Below are positions 54,470 through 64,000 of a DNA stretch of 64,000 nucleotides, one piece after another. The stretch covers positions 5,126,501 to 5,190,500 of the forward strand of contig JAQQWL010000006.1 in assembly GCA_038363925.1 (NCBI GenBank), written 5' to 3'. How positions within the stretch are numbered: position 1 is the first letter of the stretch; every line of letters starts with the position of its first letter. The notes beneath the pieces were generated by a model that ran no database searches, was not told where the DNA came from, and worked only from the letters and a program-made list of their open reading frames with translations. Position numbers and translations under genes: made by a program. This DNA comes from Apiospora phragmitis. Lineage: Eukaryota; Ascomycota; Sordariomycetes; Amphisphaeriales; Apiosporaceae.

Positions 54470-56318
54470 ATGATGGCGGATATGGAAAAGCAAAAGGAAA
54501 AGGAAAAGGGCCTCGATGTGGCAGGCATATCTAAGGAGCCTGGAACCAACGGCCACAACCATCTAATTGCGGACGAGGTCGTGTTCGTGGGCGAAGCTGG
54601 CTTCAAGCTCTTTCCTCAGCCCGTTCGCGGCGACGAGCTTGATCCCTTGAACTGGTCGTTCGCCCGAAAACATATTGTCCTCGCCATAGTCATGGCCTTG
54701 TACGCTTCATACCTTCATCCCTACCTACTCCTACTACCAGGTTCACTGACTTTGTCCGTCCCCTTACACAGGTATTTCATGTTCACGTACATCACCACCA
54801 CGACCGTCCCTCCTTCCCGGAACTGCAGGACCTCTACGGCGCCACGCTCGAGCAGGTCAACTGGACCGTCGCCATCCCCGCCCTGGGCCTGTCGCTCGGC
54901 CCCCTGCTCTGGGCCTCCCCGGCCGACATCATCGGCCGCCGCCTCATCCTGCTGCTGGGCACGCTCATGGCCCTGGCCGCGACCGTCGGCGCCGCCCTCG
55001 CGCCGACGTACCCGTCCTACATGGCGGCCCGCTTCTTCCAGGGCCTTGGTGTTAGCCCGGCCGCCAACGTCGGGCTCGCCGTTATTAACGATCTGTTCTT
55101 CGAGCACGAGCGGGGGCGCAAGGTCGGGCTGTGGGTCCTCGCCATCGACCTCGGCCTCCTGGCGGGGCCCCTCGTCGGCGGCTTCGTCGACCTTGCTGGC
55201 CCCGCGTGGATCCAGTGGTTGTCGGCTATCCTGTTTGGCGTCATCCTGGTCGCTGAGCTCGCCTTCCTGCCGGAGACGCTGTATCCTCGGGATCTTATGT
55301 CCTCCTCGTCGTCGTCTGACACCCACACAGCAGCGGGTCGTACAGACTTGACCGAGAAGCCGGCAGAATGTATTAGCCCCACGACTTCTTTCAAGCGGAC
55401 CAGGGAGCTGCAGTTCGTCAATGTGGTGCCGGTCCCGGGAGTCCGGCATCCGGCGCTCTACGACACTGTCATCCGGTTTGGCAAGACTTTCAAGTACGCC
55501 GTGGTCCCTATTTCGGTCATCACGTACTGCTTTGCCTGGTACTGGTGGGTGTTGTCCGTGGTCACGCTGGTGCCTGTAGCCTATGCCAATTACAATCCCC
55601 AAATTCAGGGGTAAGTTCCGTCTTCGTTGCCCCACCCCCCCCCCCACGATGGACTCGCGTTGCACTAGGGAAACTGATCGCAAAACTTTATAGCCTGTTA
55701 TTCATTGGACTGATCGTCGGCACGCTGTTCTCGGAGATATTCTGCTCCGGGCGTCTGAGCGATTGGATCGTCGTCAAGCTGGCCCATCGCAATGCGGGTG
55801 TTAAAACGCCCGAGATGCGCTTGTGGCTCGTCTACCCAGCGGCGCTCCTTACGGCCGTCGGTCTGATTGTCTGGGGAGTCAGTATTGATCGCGGCTATCA
55901 CTGGATGGTTGGACAAGTCGCCTTTGCACTCTGTAAGGACATTTCTTATCCCCCTTGCCTCAAAACCCAACTTTACTAACACATATATGTCCAATAAAAA
56001 GTCGGCGCCGGCATCCAAATCGGAAACACGGCCGTCTGCTCGTACGTCGTCGACGCCTACCCGATGCAGAGCATGGCCGTCATGACCTTCTACGCCGTCA
56101 TGCTCAACATGTCAGCCTTCGTCGACCCGTTCTTCATCGTCCCGTGGGTGGACACGGCGGGCTTCGCCTGGACGATGGCCGGCCACGCGATGATAACGGT
56201 CTTCTTCTGCGTGCCGGCCATGGCCTTGCTGCACTGGTATGGCGGCCGGATACGGGCAAAGAACGGGGTCCCGGGTTGGGTGAATCCGGAGTTCAGTAAG
56301 GTGCTCCCGGTGGTGTAG
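54470..56318 (+). pseudogene. MFS transporter, one frameshift
   Basis: Exons 54470-54699, 54772-55610, 55694-55932 and 56002-56318 have good GT-AG borders. The N-terminal sequence DELDPLNWSFARKH precedes TM1 (motif D2 type of DHA1 drug:H+ antiporters). The part after TM1 contains SFPELQDLYGAT, the ADIIGRR motif A (cytoplasmic loop 2-3) and FFQGLGVSPAANVG, with about twelve TM segments and a long Ser-rich central loop. Between the end of TM1 (YFMFTYITTTTVP) and SFPELQ the frame must shift by one base at about 54808-54815 (a missing base in GTCCCTCC). No alternative donor or acceptor restores it. As written the protein would be truncated. It may be a recent pseudogene or an assembly error; all later exons look under constraint. 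Confidence 0.75.
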
Positions 56319-56484
56319 CGAGCACTTTCTTTGGGTGGCCGGATACGCAAGATTAGGATTGGGACAAAATAAAAGTTCAATGTGACTAGTGTAGAGCGGT
56401 CATAACAAAATGAAATTACATAACATATGTCTGGGTCAACTCCCGAAGAGATTTTTCTGATACTACTAGGTAGAATTCATAATG

Positions 56485-57185
56485 AAGAGGTCACCGGCTT
56501 TGTCGGCGAGACAGGTCAATTTTCAGATAGGGATAGCCGGGCAGTTGCTGGTCCTCGCATCCGCTGCCGATCCTGGGGAGGTCAGCCGCGAGGGTGACAC
56601 CAGCATGGTGGGGTGGATCTTGGGCTTGCCAACACCAAACCACCTCCAAGAGGGAAGGGGTGCTAATGGCTCCGGGAGCCACGATCACGAGCTTCCTCGC
56701 CTCCACACTCAGGGACCCTACAGCTGCCTCCGAAGAGAACAGCGGGTTGGGTCAGGGGAGTTAATGTTGTGCCAGTCCATCACCTCTGCTGCTGCTGCAA
56801 ACTCATCAGCGTTTCGCTGGGAGATGATATACGGACGAGCCTCTCCAGGAGTATGGAGATATCTACCTTTTTCGTAAAAGGCATGATGTCATTTGTAGAC
56901 CTTCTCGGCGTGTTTTGCGAATCCCACCCAGGTCTCTGAGGCCGACGGTATGTCATTATGTTAGTAGAAGAGCCACCGCCCACTACCCCCGTCAGTAGCG
57001 ATGAGGAGCATCCGATCCGCGTAGTCCGGCGCCTTCTTTGTCATGTAGATGATGTTGGTCTTGCTGTCCTGGGCGAGATGGGACAAGAAGCAGGCTGAGT
57101 ACTCGATGGTCATCATCTGGTTGTTGACCCCGCCCCCGATCTCCAAGATCGACAGCTCTGGGCCCGTGTGGGCGAGCCTGGTGCT
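56485..57185 (-). pseudogene. GMC alcohol-oxidase-type relic with internal deletion
   Basis: Minus-strand fragments of a GMC oxidoreductase appear in order. They are an N-terminal stretch (FLSHLAQDSKTN at ~57090, after a Leu-Glu-x-Gly-Gly-Gly block), GGGSSTNIMTYRRPQR...WDSQNT (~56980), the helical ISQRNADEFAAAAEVMDWH (~56800), and REV-type VIVAPGAISTPSLLE (~56690). In GMC enzymes such as fungal alcohol oxidase the last motif follows the first by ~250 further residues that are absent here. The FAD-binding N-terminus and the C-terminal catalytic His part are missing, and stops separate the pieces. So it is a deleted, non-functional copy. It lies just downstream of the MFS gene on the other strand. 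Confidence 0.7.
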
Positions 57186-58776
57186 ACGACTTAGTTAACC
57201 CAAGTTCTATCATTAGTCTTTCATTGACGAGTTCAGATGTGCCTGCGGGTGCTTACCTCCAGCAATAATCACATCAGAAGCGCGTTCTTTGTGCGTATTC
57301 AGGAGCTTGCTTAATCGTGCGATGGGTGCATATCTCCGTGGCCTGTCGGGCTTCGATCGATCCTGAGTCTGATGTTGCTTCGTTTTTGCCTGCGTGGCTG
57401 CCCGAAACCATGCCCATTGGCAGAAGGCTTTGCATTTGCACTTGCTTTGTACCCATCAAGGAGGAAACATAAAAGTCAGGCTCTAATCCCAAAAAGGGGT
57501 AATTATGCGAATGTGGAAACTCGACCTACTCCGGGCCGTCCTCTTCATTCCGGTGAACTGGGCCTCTCAGGAGCGACTGCCCTCTTGGCTGCCTCTCTAC
57601 CTCGAACCTTGAACGAGCGGCGTGATTGGAACCGCTTATTCTCGGGGAAGAGCTTGGCGGTGAGATATCTGTACCGCACTGTGCAGTGCTTACGGACAGT
57701 AGTATTTAACTGCAGGCAGCAAGTCTGAGCTGTTCACGTTGGAAGTTGTTACGGTTTAATTCATCGTACCCCTTATTTCGTTTCTGCCTATTTGCTTTTG
57801 TCTATGTCTTACGTTTCGCCGGCCCGCGGTGAACATGACGGTGGTCGACGCAAAGTCAATAATGATTTAGGCAAAATTCCAGGGTGACAACATCTAACAC
57901 TGGGCGTAAGATGATTATACAATGCAGATATTTACGTAAAATATAGTATAATACAGGTACGTAAGATGTAATGCAGGCAATTAATATATGGTGCAGATCC
58001 GGGAGCCGCAGATCCGGAAGCCCCGCAACGCCCGAACCGTATATTCTGACCACCATTCCGACTCTTCCTTGTAATCGGTAGATGGATAATTGTGCCGCAC
58101 AATGACGACATCGCTCTCCAGATTGGAAGAGCCTTAGTCAGCCTTACGGTCAGATGGGTTCTACAGAAGCTCATGTTGCGCGTGCGGTTTGGTGGCCTCT
58201 TCTTCTCCGCGGTGACGAGAGAGTGATAAAACGCGAGGGCCTTGCTGATGTGATCCGGCTGTGGAGTTGCGTAACACGTCTGAGTTCTTGGTCCGATGGG
58301 GTGTGACGGCCGTAACCGACGAGGCTACACCACCTTCACCGTGCCCAACCTGCCGTGTTGGATTCACCTTCTTGATCTGTCAAAAGGCGGAGAGTTATTC
58401 AGTTCTCTTGCGTAAAACCTCCACAGCATCGACGCAATAAGCCACAGGATGACTGCGATTGCCATCCGGATAGGGGGGAAATGAGGAAAATCTGTCGGCA
58501 GTACGCAGTAAGATGAGTGTGATTCCAAGTCATCTTGGAAGAGAGCAAAGGGAAGAGAGGGCATTGCGATTTCGTTCTACTTAGGAGTCCTACTTGGGAT
58601 CGGGACGACTACACCAACGTATTTGCCTATATAAAGGCCTCGAGCCGCCGGGGAAAAAGACAGACTTTGCTCGACACAAACAGCATCACATTCCAATCCA
58701 TCCATCTTCTGTCTATCACAACTCTACCAACAAAACCAAAAACCACTATCCCTCGTACAAAAACCCAACCGCCACA
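57186..58776. other. intergenic, 1.6 kb
   Basis: AT-rich at 57860-57990 with loosely repeated TACGTAAA/TACAGG motifs. The right end contains the promoter of the repeat-peptide gene. No other gene recognised. Confidence 0.4.
58628..58636 (+). promoter_or_regulatory. TATA box of the repeat-peptide gene
   Basis: TATATAAAG lies 149 bp upstream of the start codon of the modular secreted protein, followed by a CA-rich leader typical of fungal 5' UTRs. A strong TATA motif fits an inducible, highly expressed gene. Confidence 0.65.
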
Positions 58777-59260
58777 ATGCAATTCACTTGTAAGTCTCCC
58801 TCCACTCTCCACCACCAGACACCATCACACTGAGAACCAGACTGACCCGACCCCCCTCTCCCCAGCCGGACTCCTCGCCCTGGGCGCCCTCCCCCTACTC
58901 GTCCTGGGCGTGCCCGCGGGCTGCCCCTCCGGTCAGGTCATGTGCGGCGACGGCAAGTGCTACGACGCCACGTACGGCTGCACCCCCTCCCAGCGCGACG
59001 TCCTGTCCGGCGGCTGCCCTGACGGTCAGATCATGTGTGGTGACAACAAGTGCTACGATGAGCGCTACGGCTGCCAGGGCAAGCGTTCAGTCGAGTCTGG
59101 TGGCTGTCCCGATGGCCAGATCATGTGCGGCGACAACAAGTGCTACGATGAGCGCTACGGCTGCCAGGGCAAGCGTTCAGTCGAGTCTGGTGGCTGCCCC
59201 GATGGCCAGATCATGTGCGGCGACAACAAGTGCTACGACGAGCGCTACGGCTGCGTCTAA
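58777..59260 (+). CDS. secreted precursor of four cysteine modules with Lys-Arg sites
   Basis: Exon 1 is only 13 nt (58777-58789); exon 2 runs 58866-59260; the intron is 76 bp with GTAAGT and CCCCAG borders. The protein has 135 residues: a ~22-residue signal peptide (LLALGALPLLVLGVPA), then four modules of the form C-x6-C-x4-C-x6-C, the repeated core being CGDNKCYDERYGC. Module cysteines start at 58922, 59015, 59105 and 59195. Modules 2-4 are 90 bp apart and almost identical in DNA. Modules 2 and 3 end in Gly-Lys-Arg followed by Ser-Val-Glu-Ser, a classical Kex2 dibasic site. Module 1 has diverged (no Lys-Arg after it). So the product could be cut in the Golgi into several disulphide-bonded peptides of about 30 residues. 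The CG..CYD...C pattern faintly resembles a Cys motif of fungal wall-active enzymes. Function unknown. Confidence 0.85.
59015..59260 (+). repeat. 90-bp coding tandem repeat, 2.7 copies
   Basis: Repeat units start at 59015, 59105 and 59195 and are nearly identical at the nucleotide level, including synonymous positions; the last unit is cut by the stop codon. Identity at silent sites points to recent duplication or gene conversion. Confidence 0.9.
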
Positions 59261-61445
59261 ACGTGTGAAGAGAAGCCGGCCACCGAGGAAGTTCGCCGCG
59301 CGTCAGGACTGCCCCGCGGATCAGGCCTTGTGCCAGGACGAGGCTGCGCCGGCCAATAAGCCCCACCGGGCTACAAATCGATCATCTCGACGGTGGGGGA
59401 GTTTTGGGAGAGATCAAGACTGGAGAAAAGGGTGGAGGGGAGAGGATATCAGCTTTGGGCTGGCAGCAAGGGCGATGTTAGCTTCATTCAACATGTGGCA
59501 TGTTTAACTTGGTTGCCAACCGCCACCGAGGTCCTCTTCGTGTACATAGCCTCTAAGTTCTTTGAGTAAATACACACCACGATCACTACTATTCACACTC
59601 TACTTGTCCGATGACTCTGCACCCCTTTAAGGGCGTTTATTAGCGAATAGAGTGACCGTTGTTTAGACTTATGCGATTACTGGATCTGCAACTTTAATTT
59701 GCGAGGAAGTAAGCTAACGTCAAGACGGTGCTTGACGATTGTCTTGGGCGTTGTGGGGCACCATATGGAAGCAATGACTTACTTCCCTGAGACGATTCTG
59801 TGCTGATACGGGTAGACTGAACAAGACAGGAGAAACCAAGGAGATGCCTGAGCAGTATACAGGGAAGTCGTTCGTTGTTAGACAGTAGCTGATGAGCTAC
59901 ACTGCTCGACCCAGCATACCAACGTTTCTGCTGCGTGGTTTATGGAGTCCTTCATATAACGATATTCCCGGCAGTTCTGATTGACCCAGACATGATGCCG
60001 GATGCAGCAGCCGAAGATAGGATGAAGCGTTCTGCAAGCTCAATACGTACTTTTTTAATCTTTTTCTTTCGAACAATTCACACTATTATAGAAATAAACC
60101 ACTGCTTTTACACAAACCATGCTACGTACTATTTCGCAGCGGATAGCCATGAGTTTTAGTGTCGCGTTGTGTCCAGAAAGGCGAACTTGCAATACTGGGA
60201 TTGACGTCAGAGACCAAACTCCTTTGCGCGACGTCGACCGTGACACCACCAACTTAAGCTGCAAAGCAAAAGGGGGAATAATGACTGACTGCATCAAACT
60301 CGCTAGCAGAGGCGCCCTAAGTCAGTCGCAAGGGGCGCACTCTTGCAGCGTACCCCGGATTGGGGCTCATATGCCGCTGCTGTCGCACGACGTCGGCTCA
60401 TGATGAGCAACCATGTGGGTCGGATCTTGGATGTTAACAATCCTCCAACAATCCCACCTTCTTCGAGATCTAGGGTAGTGTGTGAGGGGTTGACAACCTA
60501 GGTATTGTATGGCTACCTGGAATGTTAGTGCTCTAGTGCTCTTGAGTTGATGTCGGTGAGTTGGCGAGTTGGCGCGGTCACTGTCATCATACCTAATCGT
60601 CCGTTCAATTGTGCGACATGACAGATGGTTTGCTAAACCGCCTGAAAGTCGCGCCCCAATCAGATTTAGGGGGTCCCCTCCAAAGCTGCCGGAACAGGTA
60701 AGAGCTAAGAAGGACCCTGGCGATCTTCTGCAAGGATGAAGCAATAGTAAGCCTGCAAGCCACAATCAATCAATCTGCAACGAAACGACTTGACTCCCGG
60801 GTGTTCGTAGGATTACTAACCTGTTGTTTCGGCTCATGCGATACACGGCTCGCAGATGTTCATTCCTCCTGGTCGATGATCGAATCCAATCGAGCCGATG
60901 ACCCGGTATGCGGTTGCGTCCCGTTGCGCCTGTTACGCCCAAAGCCCTATTGCTTTGCGCCTGACCAATGCGTCGGAACCTTCGGGGCCCTGTCAGGGCT
61001 GCTTTTTGGGCGGCGTAGGGTTGCATCGCGGCATGTGCTAATGACCTGAGATGACGGCTTAGTCCGCTTGTAGTTTAGTCGGCTGGCTTAGCACAGGGGA
61101 CCCTGAAGCTTGGTTAATGAGATCCGACGATGCCGCCTTCTTTGTTGAGCTCCTTTTCTCATTTCGGCTTTTTCTTTCCATTCTTCTGTTTACTTGATGT
61201 TTCCGCTTGGCTTGGGGCATTTGTCATCGTCATCCTACCTAATCATATGCACATTATCGTCATTGCTCGTATTTGCTTGTTACTCAGCCCTACAAGGTGA
61301 CGAAGAGACCACTTTCTTCCAACCTCAAACATCGATACCCAGAGACTTTGCCTTTGCTTGGACCATCTGCGCTTTCGGCCGGGGTAGTAGCTGAGATATA
61401 TACGCATTCTCGCAGACTGCCAGTGCCGCGCGCAGACGACATATC
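59261..61445. other. intergenic, 2.2 kb
   Basis: Its first 90 bases hold an out-of-frame, module-like remnant (see findings). The rest, including an AT-rich part near 60040-60130, shows no gene. Confidence 0.45.
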
Positions 61446-62323
61446 ATGCCTTGGGCTACCAACCCCTTCTTCAGCCGCCAGGAGCAGCCGCAAGAAGTGG
61501 CCAGTGAAAGTGACGTGGACCCAGAGGCAGCCTCGCAAGCCCAGGATGTCGTTTCCGATCCGAGTGATGCCCGGGTCGGCTTCCAGGAGCCCAGCACCAA
61601 GCTCACGGGATACCAAATATTCTACATCTTCGGGCTCGATGGCGTCGGCGCATTCATTCTCTCGGGTGGCATCAACTTCGCCATCGCCTATGGTAAGTCG
61701 CACCGCACCACATCATGACCCCCACCAGAAACATACGTTACATAACATACTTACTCACACTCTTCTCAGCCATGTACACGACGCAGCACTACACGCCCAG
61801 CAACATGATCAGGCTCTTCCAGCTGCCCAACACCCTCGCCGGCGACATGGCCGTGACCATCTTCATCCAGTGCATCATCACGTGGCTGGTGGAGCTGATC
61901 CTGGTGAACCGCGACCTGAAGAGCGGCGGCGTGCAGGCCATCGGCTTCCTGCCCGAGCCCACGAGCCGGCTGGTGCGCTGGTACATGTTCCTGGACCGGA
62001 CCGAGGACACGCACGAGGTCGGCGGCCTCAAGCACTGGGCCAGCTTCTTGGCGTCGCAGGTGTTGCGCGCCCTCATCTCGACGGTGCCGTGTTTCGTCCT
62101 GCTCTTCGGCCCCAGCATCGGCTTTCTTACTCTTGTCGGTACCCCCATCCCCTGGGGCCCTGTCCAGGACTGGACCTACGCCACCAAGTGGGCGCCCCAG
62201 GTCTTCAAGCTGCTGCTCGGCGGCGTCTTGTCGTTGCTGACGGGCCCCGCCTTCGCGGCCTTCTGGCTGGTGCGCTGTGGCTGGGCGCTCAAGAAGAACG
62301 AGGCGCGCTACGGACAATCATGA
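61446..62323 (+). CDS. DUF2456-like four-TM membrane protein
   Basis: Two exons, 61446-61692 and 61770-62323, with a 77-bp phase-1 intron, encode 266 residues. After a ~50-residue acidic N-terminus there are four hydrophobic segments: IFYIFGLDGVGAFILSGGIN (exon 1), TIFIQCIITWLVELILVN, ALISTVPCFVLLFGPSIGF, and GGVLSLLTGPAFAAFWLV, with a charged loop carrying RWYMFLDR between segments 2 and 3. The arrangement and motifs fit a fungal-only membrane protein family (I believe DUF2456) of unknown function. Its C-terminus is basic. No disruption. Family assignment is from memory of the motif order, so moderate confidence; the membrane topology is clear from sequence. Confidence 0.75.
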
Positions 62324-63972
62324 TGACGATGATGATGTCTTTCTCTCTCGCATTGCTCTGATTGGTTTTTGGATTGATTTGTTCATTCATTCATTCATTC
62401 AATGATACCCCCACTCGCTTTGCATTCGTTTCCAAGATGGCGGCGTTTTCTTGCGGTTAATAATGTTGCATCCATGGATAGACAGACAGGCAGAAGCAGG
62501 CGCGCACGCATTGGAGTTTTTTCCCGGGACGACGACACTCACGATTGCATTGCATAGAACCTTTAGACTTCGTACCTCACTTTTAATGTTAGAATAATAG
62601 ACAGGCCTGTTGATACTCACAGAACACTCTACGCACCAGCGACGTCGAGGTCTTTTGCACTTCCCAGAACTGCCACACATATAAGGTCTGTCCGGCCTCT
62701 GCCGCCTGCGGAACACCTTGGCCATAGATCGGATTCTGCTGGCAGAACTTGACTTGCTGACGACTCGTCGATACGTTGACCAACCTGAGACTGGTTTGTC
62801 AAGATAACCAGACCGCCGATGTGCTGAAGCCCCCTTGGTCTAGTGCCACCATGAGAGGAAAACTCTTGTAATGATGTAAATGCCTAGGGGGGTCCTCTTC
62901 ACCCAATGCCTGCCACGTTGCAGTTGTTATGTACTTACTGCCTTGAATCTCGCCGATCTCAGATTCATCCTGAGATGACATGGGAGATCGACTGTTCCTG
63001 TATTCTGTCAGCCAATCGGCAAATACCGCATTTACTGAGACACACCCATGCTACATGTAGTGTTACCTGTAATCAGAGTCGATATCCGAGTCATGTCAAA
63101 ATCTCCAAACATGCCCCGAAAGTCTTCCCCTTCCCGAAAATATTTGATTTGCAAAAGAATGTTTACTATGTTGGCAGTTGCTAAGGAATTGATATCACGA
63201 TGATTATTTGGTGTTCCAAGCCGAGCCCCCCCAAGTTTTGGTGAGGGGACCCAAATGCGCTGCCTGCCAAAACCCACTGTTTCGACTGCGACCTTGAGTG
63301 CCCGCTGGTATAAGGACATAGAACATAAGAAGCGAGCGACTGTATTAAGTCGTATTGTGTTGTATTGACAGATCTGTTCATTTCTGTATGATCTTTTGGC
63401 AAAATCTGGCTTGGCAACGGGGGGGGGATGAATTACGAAGGGAGACAAGCAATCTATCTGCGGGTAATTGGCTGGAGCCGCACTCCCCGGCGGGCATGGG
63501 TTAGCGCCATCCACAGGTGTCCTTGGCGTCGCAGCAACTAATTTTCCCGCCAACGGGCTGCAACGTCTGACTCTCTGGCCGCTGTCAGTTTCCAGTTTCC
63601 TGTCAATCTGACATTCATCCCCCACGCCCCATCGTTCTAGCCGCATCCCAACTGTCGGTAGTTGATCGAACTCCCCTTGCGCGGATGGCCCTCCGCTTCC
63701 GATCGCTTCATATCGTACAGGTTTCGATTTGAAAATGTCATTCGACATCCACCATTGGCCCCCCCCTGGACATTTCGATCGCCATGGGCCACGACCAAGA
63801 ACAAGGCATGCGGCCCGACCCTAGCTGATGCAGATATATATATTATGTCGCGATGGCGCACCTCCACGAGCCGAGAGACTTCAAGCCCACCGATCTAGCC
63901 TCGAGCCCGACTTCTCCCCCGACACTCCTTGAAAAAAACCCTCGCTCGACGAACCCCAACGATCCCGACACC
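62324..63972. other. intergenic, 1.6 kb
   Basis: Contains a tetranucleotide microsatellite and, on the minus strand at about 62605-62797, an exon-like segment with splice-site flanks that I could not link to a gene. Confidence 0.4.
62382..62400. repeat. TTCA microsatellite
   Basis: Four to five tandem copies of TTCA/ATTC just after the stop codon of the DUF2456-like gene. Confidence 0.85.
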
Positions 63973-64000
63973 ATGAAGCTGATGCTCGGTTCTCTCGCCC
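63973..64000 (+). CDS. start of a possibly secreted protein (partial)
   Basis: An ATG in good context (GACACC before it) opens a frame MKLMLGSLA that runs off the window end. The Lys followed by a hydrophobic stretch looks like the first part of a signal peptide. Only nine codons are visible, so this is tentative. Confidence 0.4.

Noticed and set aside
59037..59507. 156-codon frame in the repeat-peptide gene as a second protein
   Set aside because: Its repetitive Ala/Ser/Thr text mirrors the repeat of the real frame; only the short part after the stop is kept, as a finding.
58628..62323. A RiPP cluster with DUF3328-type maturation genes around the repeat precursor
   Set aside because: No DUF3328/UstY-like motif or other maturation enzyme was found in the flanks within the window.
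1..64000. CRISPR array, insertion sequence, prophage or bacterial operon
   Set aside because: Introns, tRNA introns and gene families are fungal; no spaced direct repeats or transposase/reverse-transcriptase motifs were seen.

Overview
The window is nuclear DNA of a filamentous ascomycete (Pezizomycotina, most likely Sordariomycetes; the genus cannot be fixed by reading alone). Evidence: genes carry short 50-100 bp GT-AG introns with CTAAC/CTGAC-type branch sites, two tRNA genes have introns in the anticodon loop, and the gene families are typical of moulds (HET domain, Zn(II)2Cys6 regulators, PTH11-like receptor, LaeA-like methyltransferase, WSC domain, GH3 xylosidase, multicopper oxidase).

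Layout. 1-11.6 kb: the end of a FAD monooxygenase, a Zn2Cys6 regulator, an 18-bp minisatellite, a dead membrane-protein gene, a HET-domain gene, a 2-oxoglutarate/Fe(II) dioxygenase and a phospholipase C. 13-30 kb: broken F-box and BTB genes, an intron-bearing tRNA-Ile, a large many-exon secreted subtilase, a small Cys-containing secreted-type protein, an orphan ORF, a decayed PTH11-like receptor and a decayed LaeA-like methyltransferase. 31-41 kb: a dead GH95 fragment, an intact WSC-GH3 beta-xylosidase, an HNH-motif protein, a broken DUF4246 gene and a haloacid dehalogenase. 42-57 kb: a multicopper oxidase with one frameshift, an intron-bearing tRNA-Lys, a second Zn2Cys6 regulator, an agmatinase-like enzyme with a signal peptide and a C-terminal DDEL, a MATE transporter, an MFS transporter with one frameshift and a deleted GMC alcohol-oxidase relic. 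58-64 kb: a secreted precursor made of four cysteine modules with Lys-Arg processing sites, a four-TM membrane protein and the first codons of another secreted protein.

Two features stand out. First, about ten of some 27 protein-coding loci are disabled or damaged, mixed with intact genes. Some damage is a single-base indel next to a homopolymer and could be assembly error. Other damage (several in-frame stops, an internal deletion, lost motif residues) looks like real decay, as expected of a fast-evolving accessory region. Second, the best candidate for an undescribed system is the repeat precursor at 58.8-59.3 kb: signal peptide, then near-identical 30-residue four-cysteine modules joined by Gly-Lys-Arg, the layout of Kex2-processed fungal repeat peptides.

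Exon borders were placed by hand from splice consensus and reading-phase continuity. Borders quoted exactly keep phase; gene spans called approximate do not have every border resolved.
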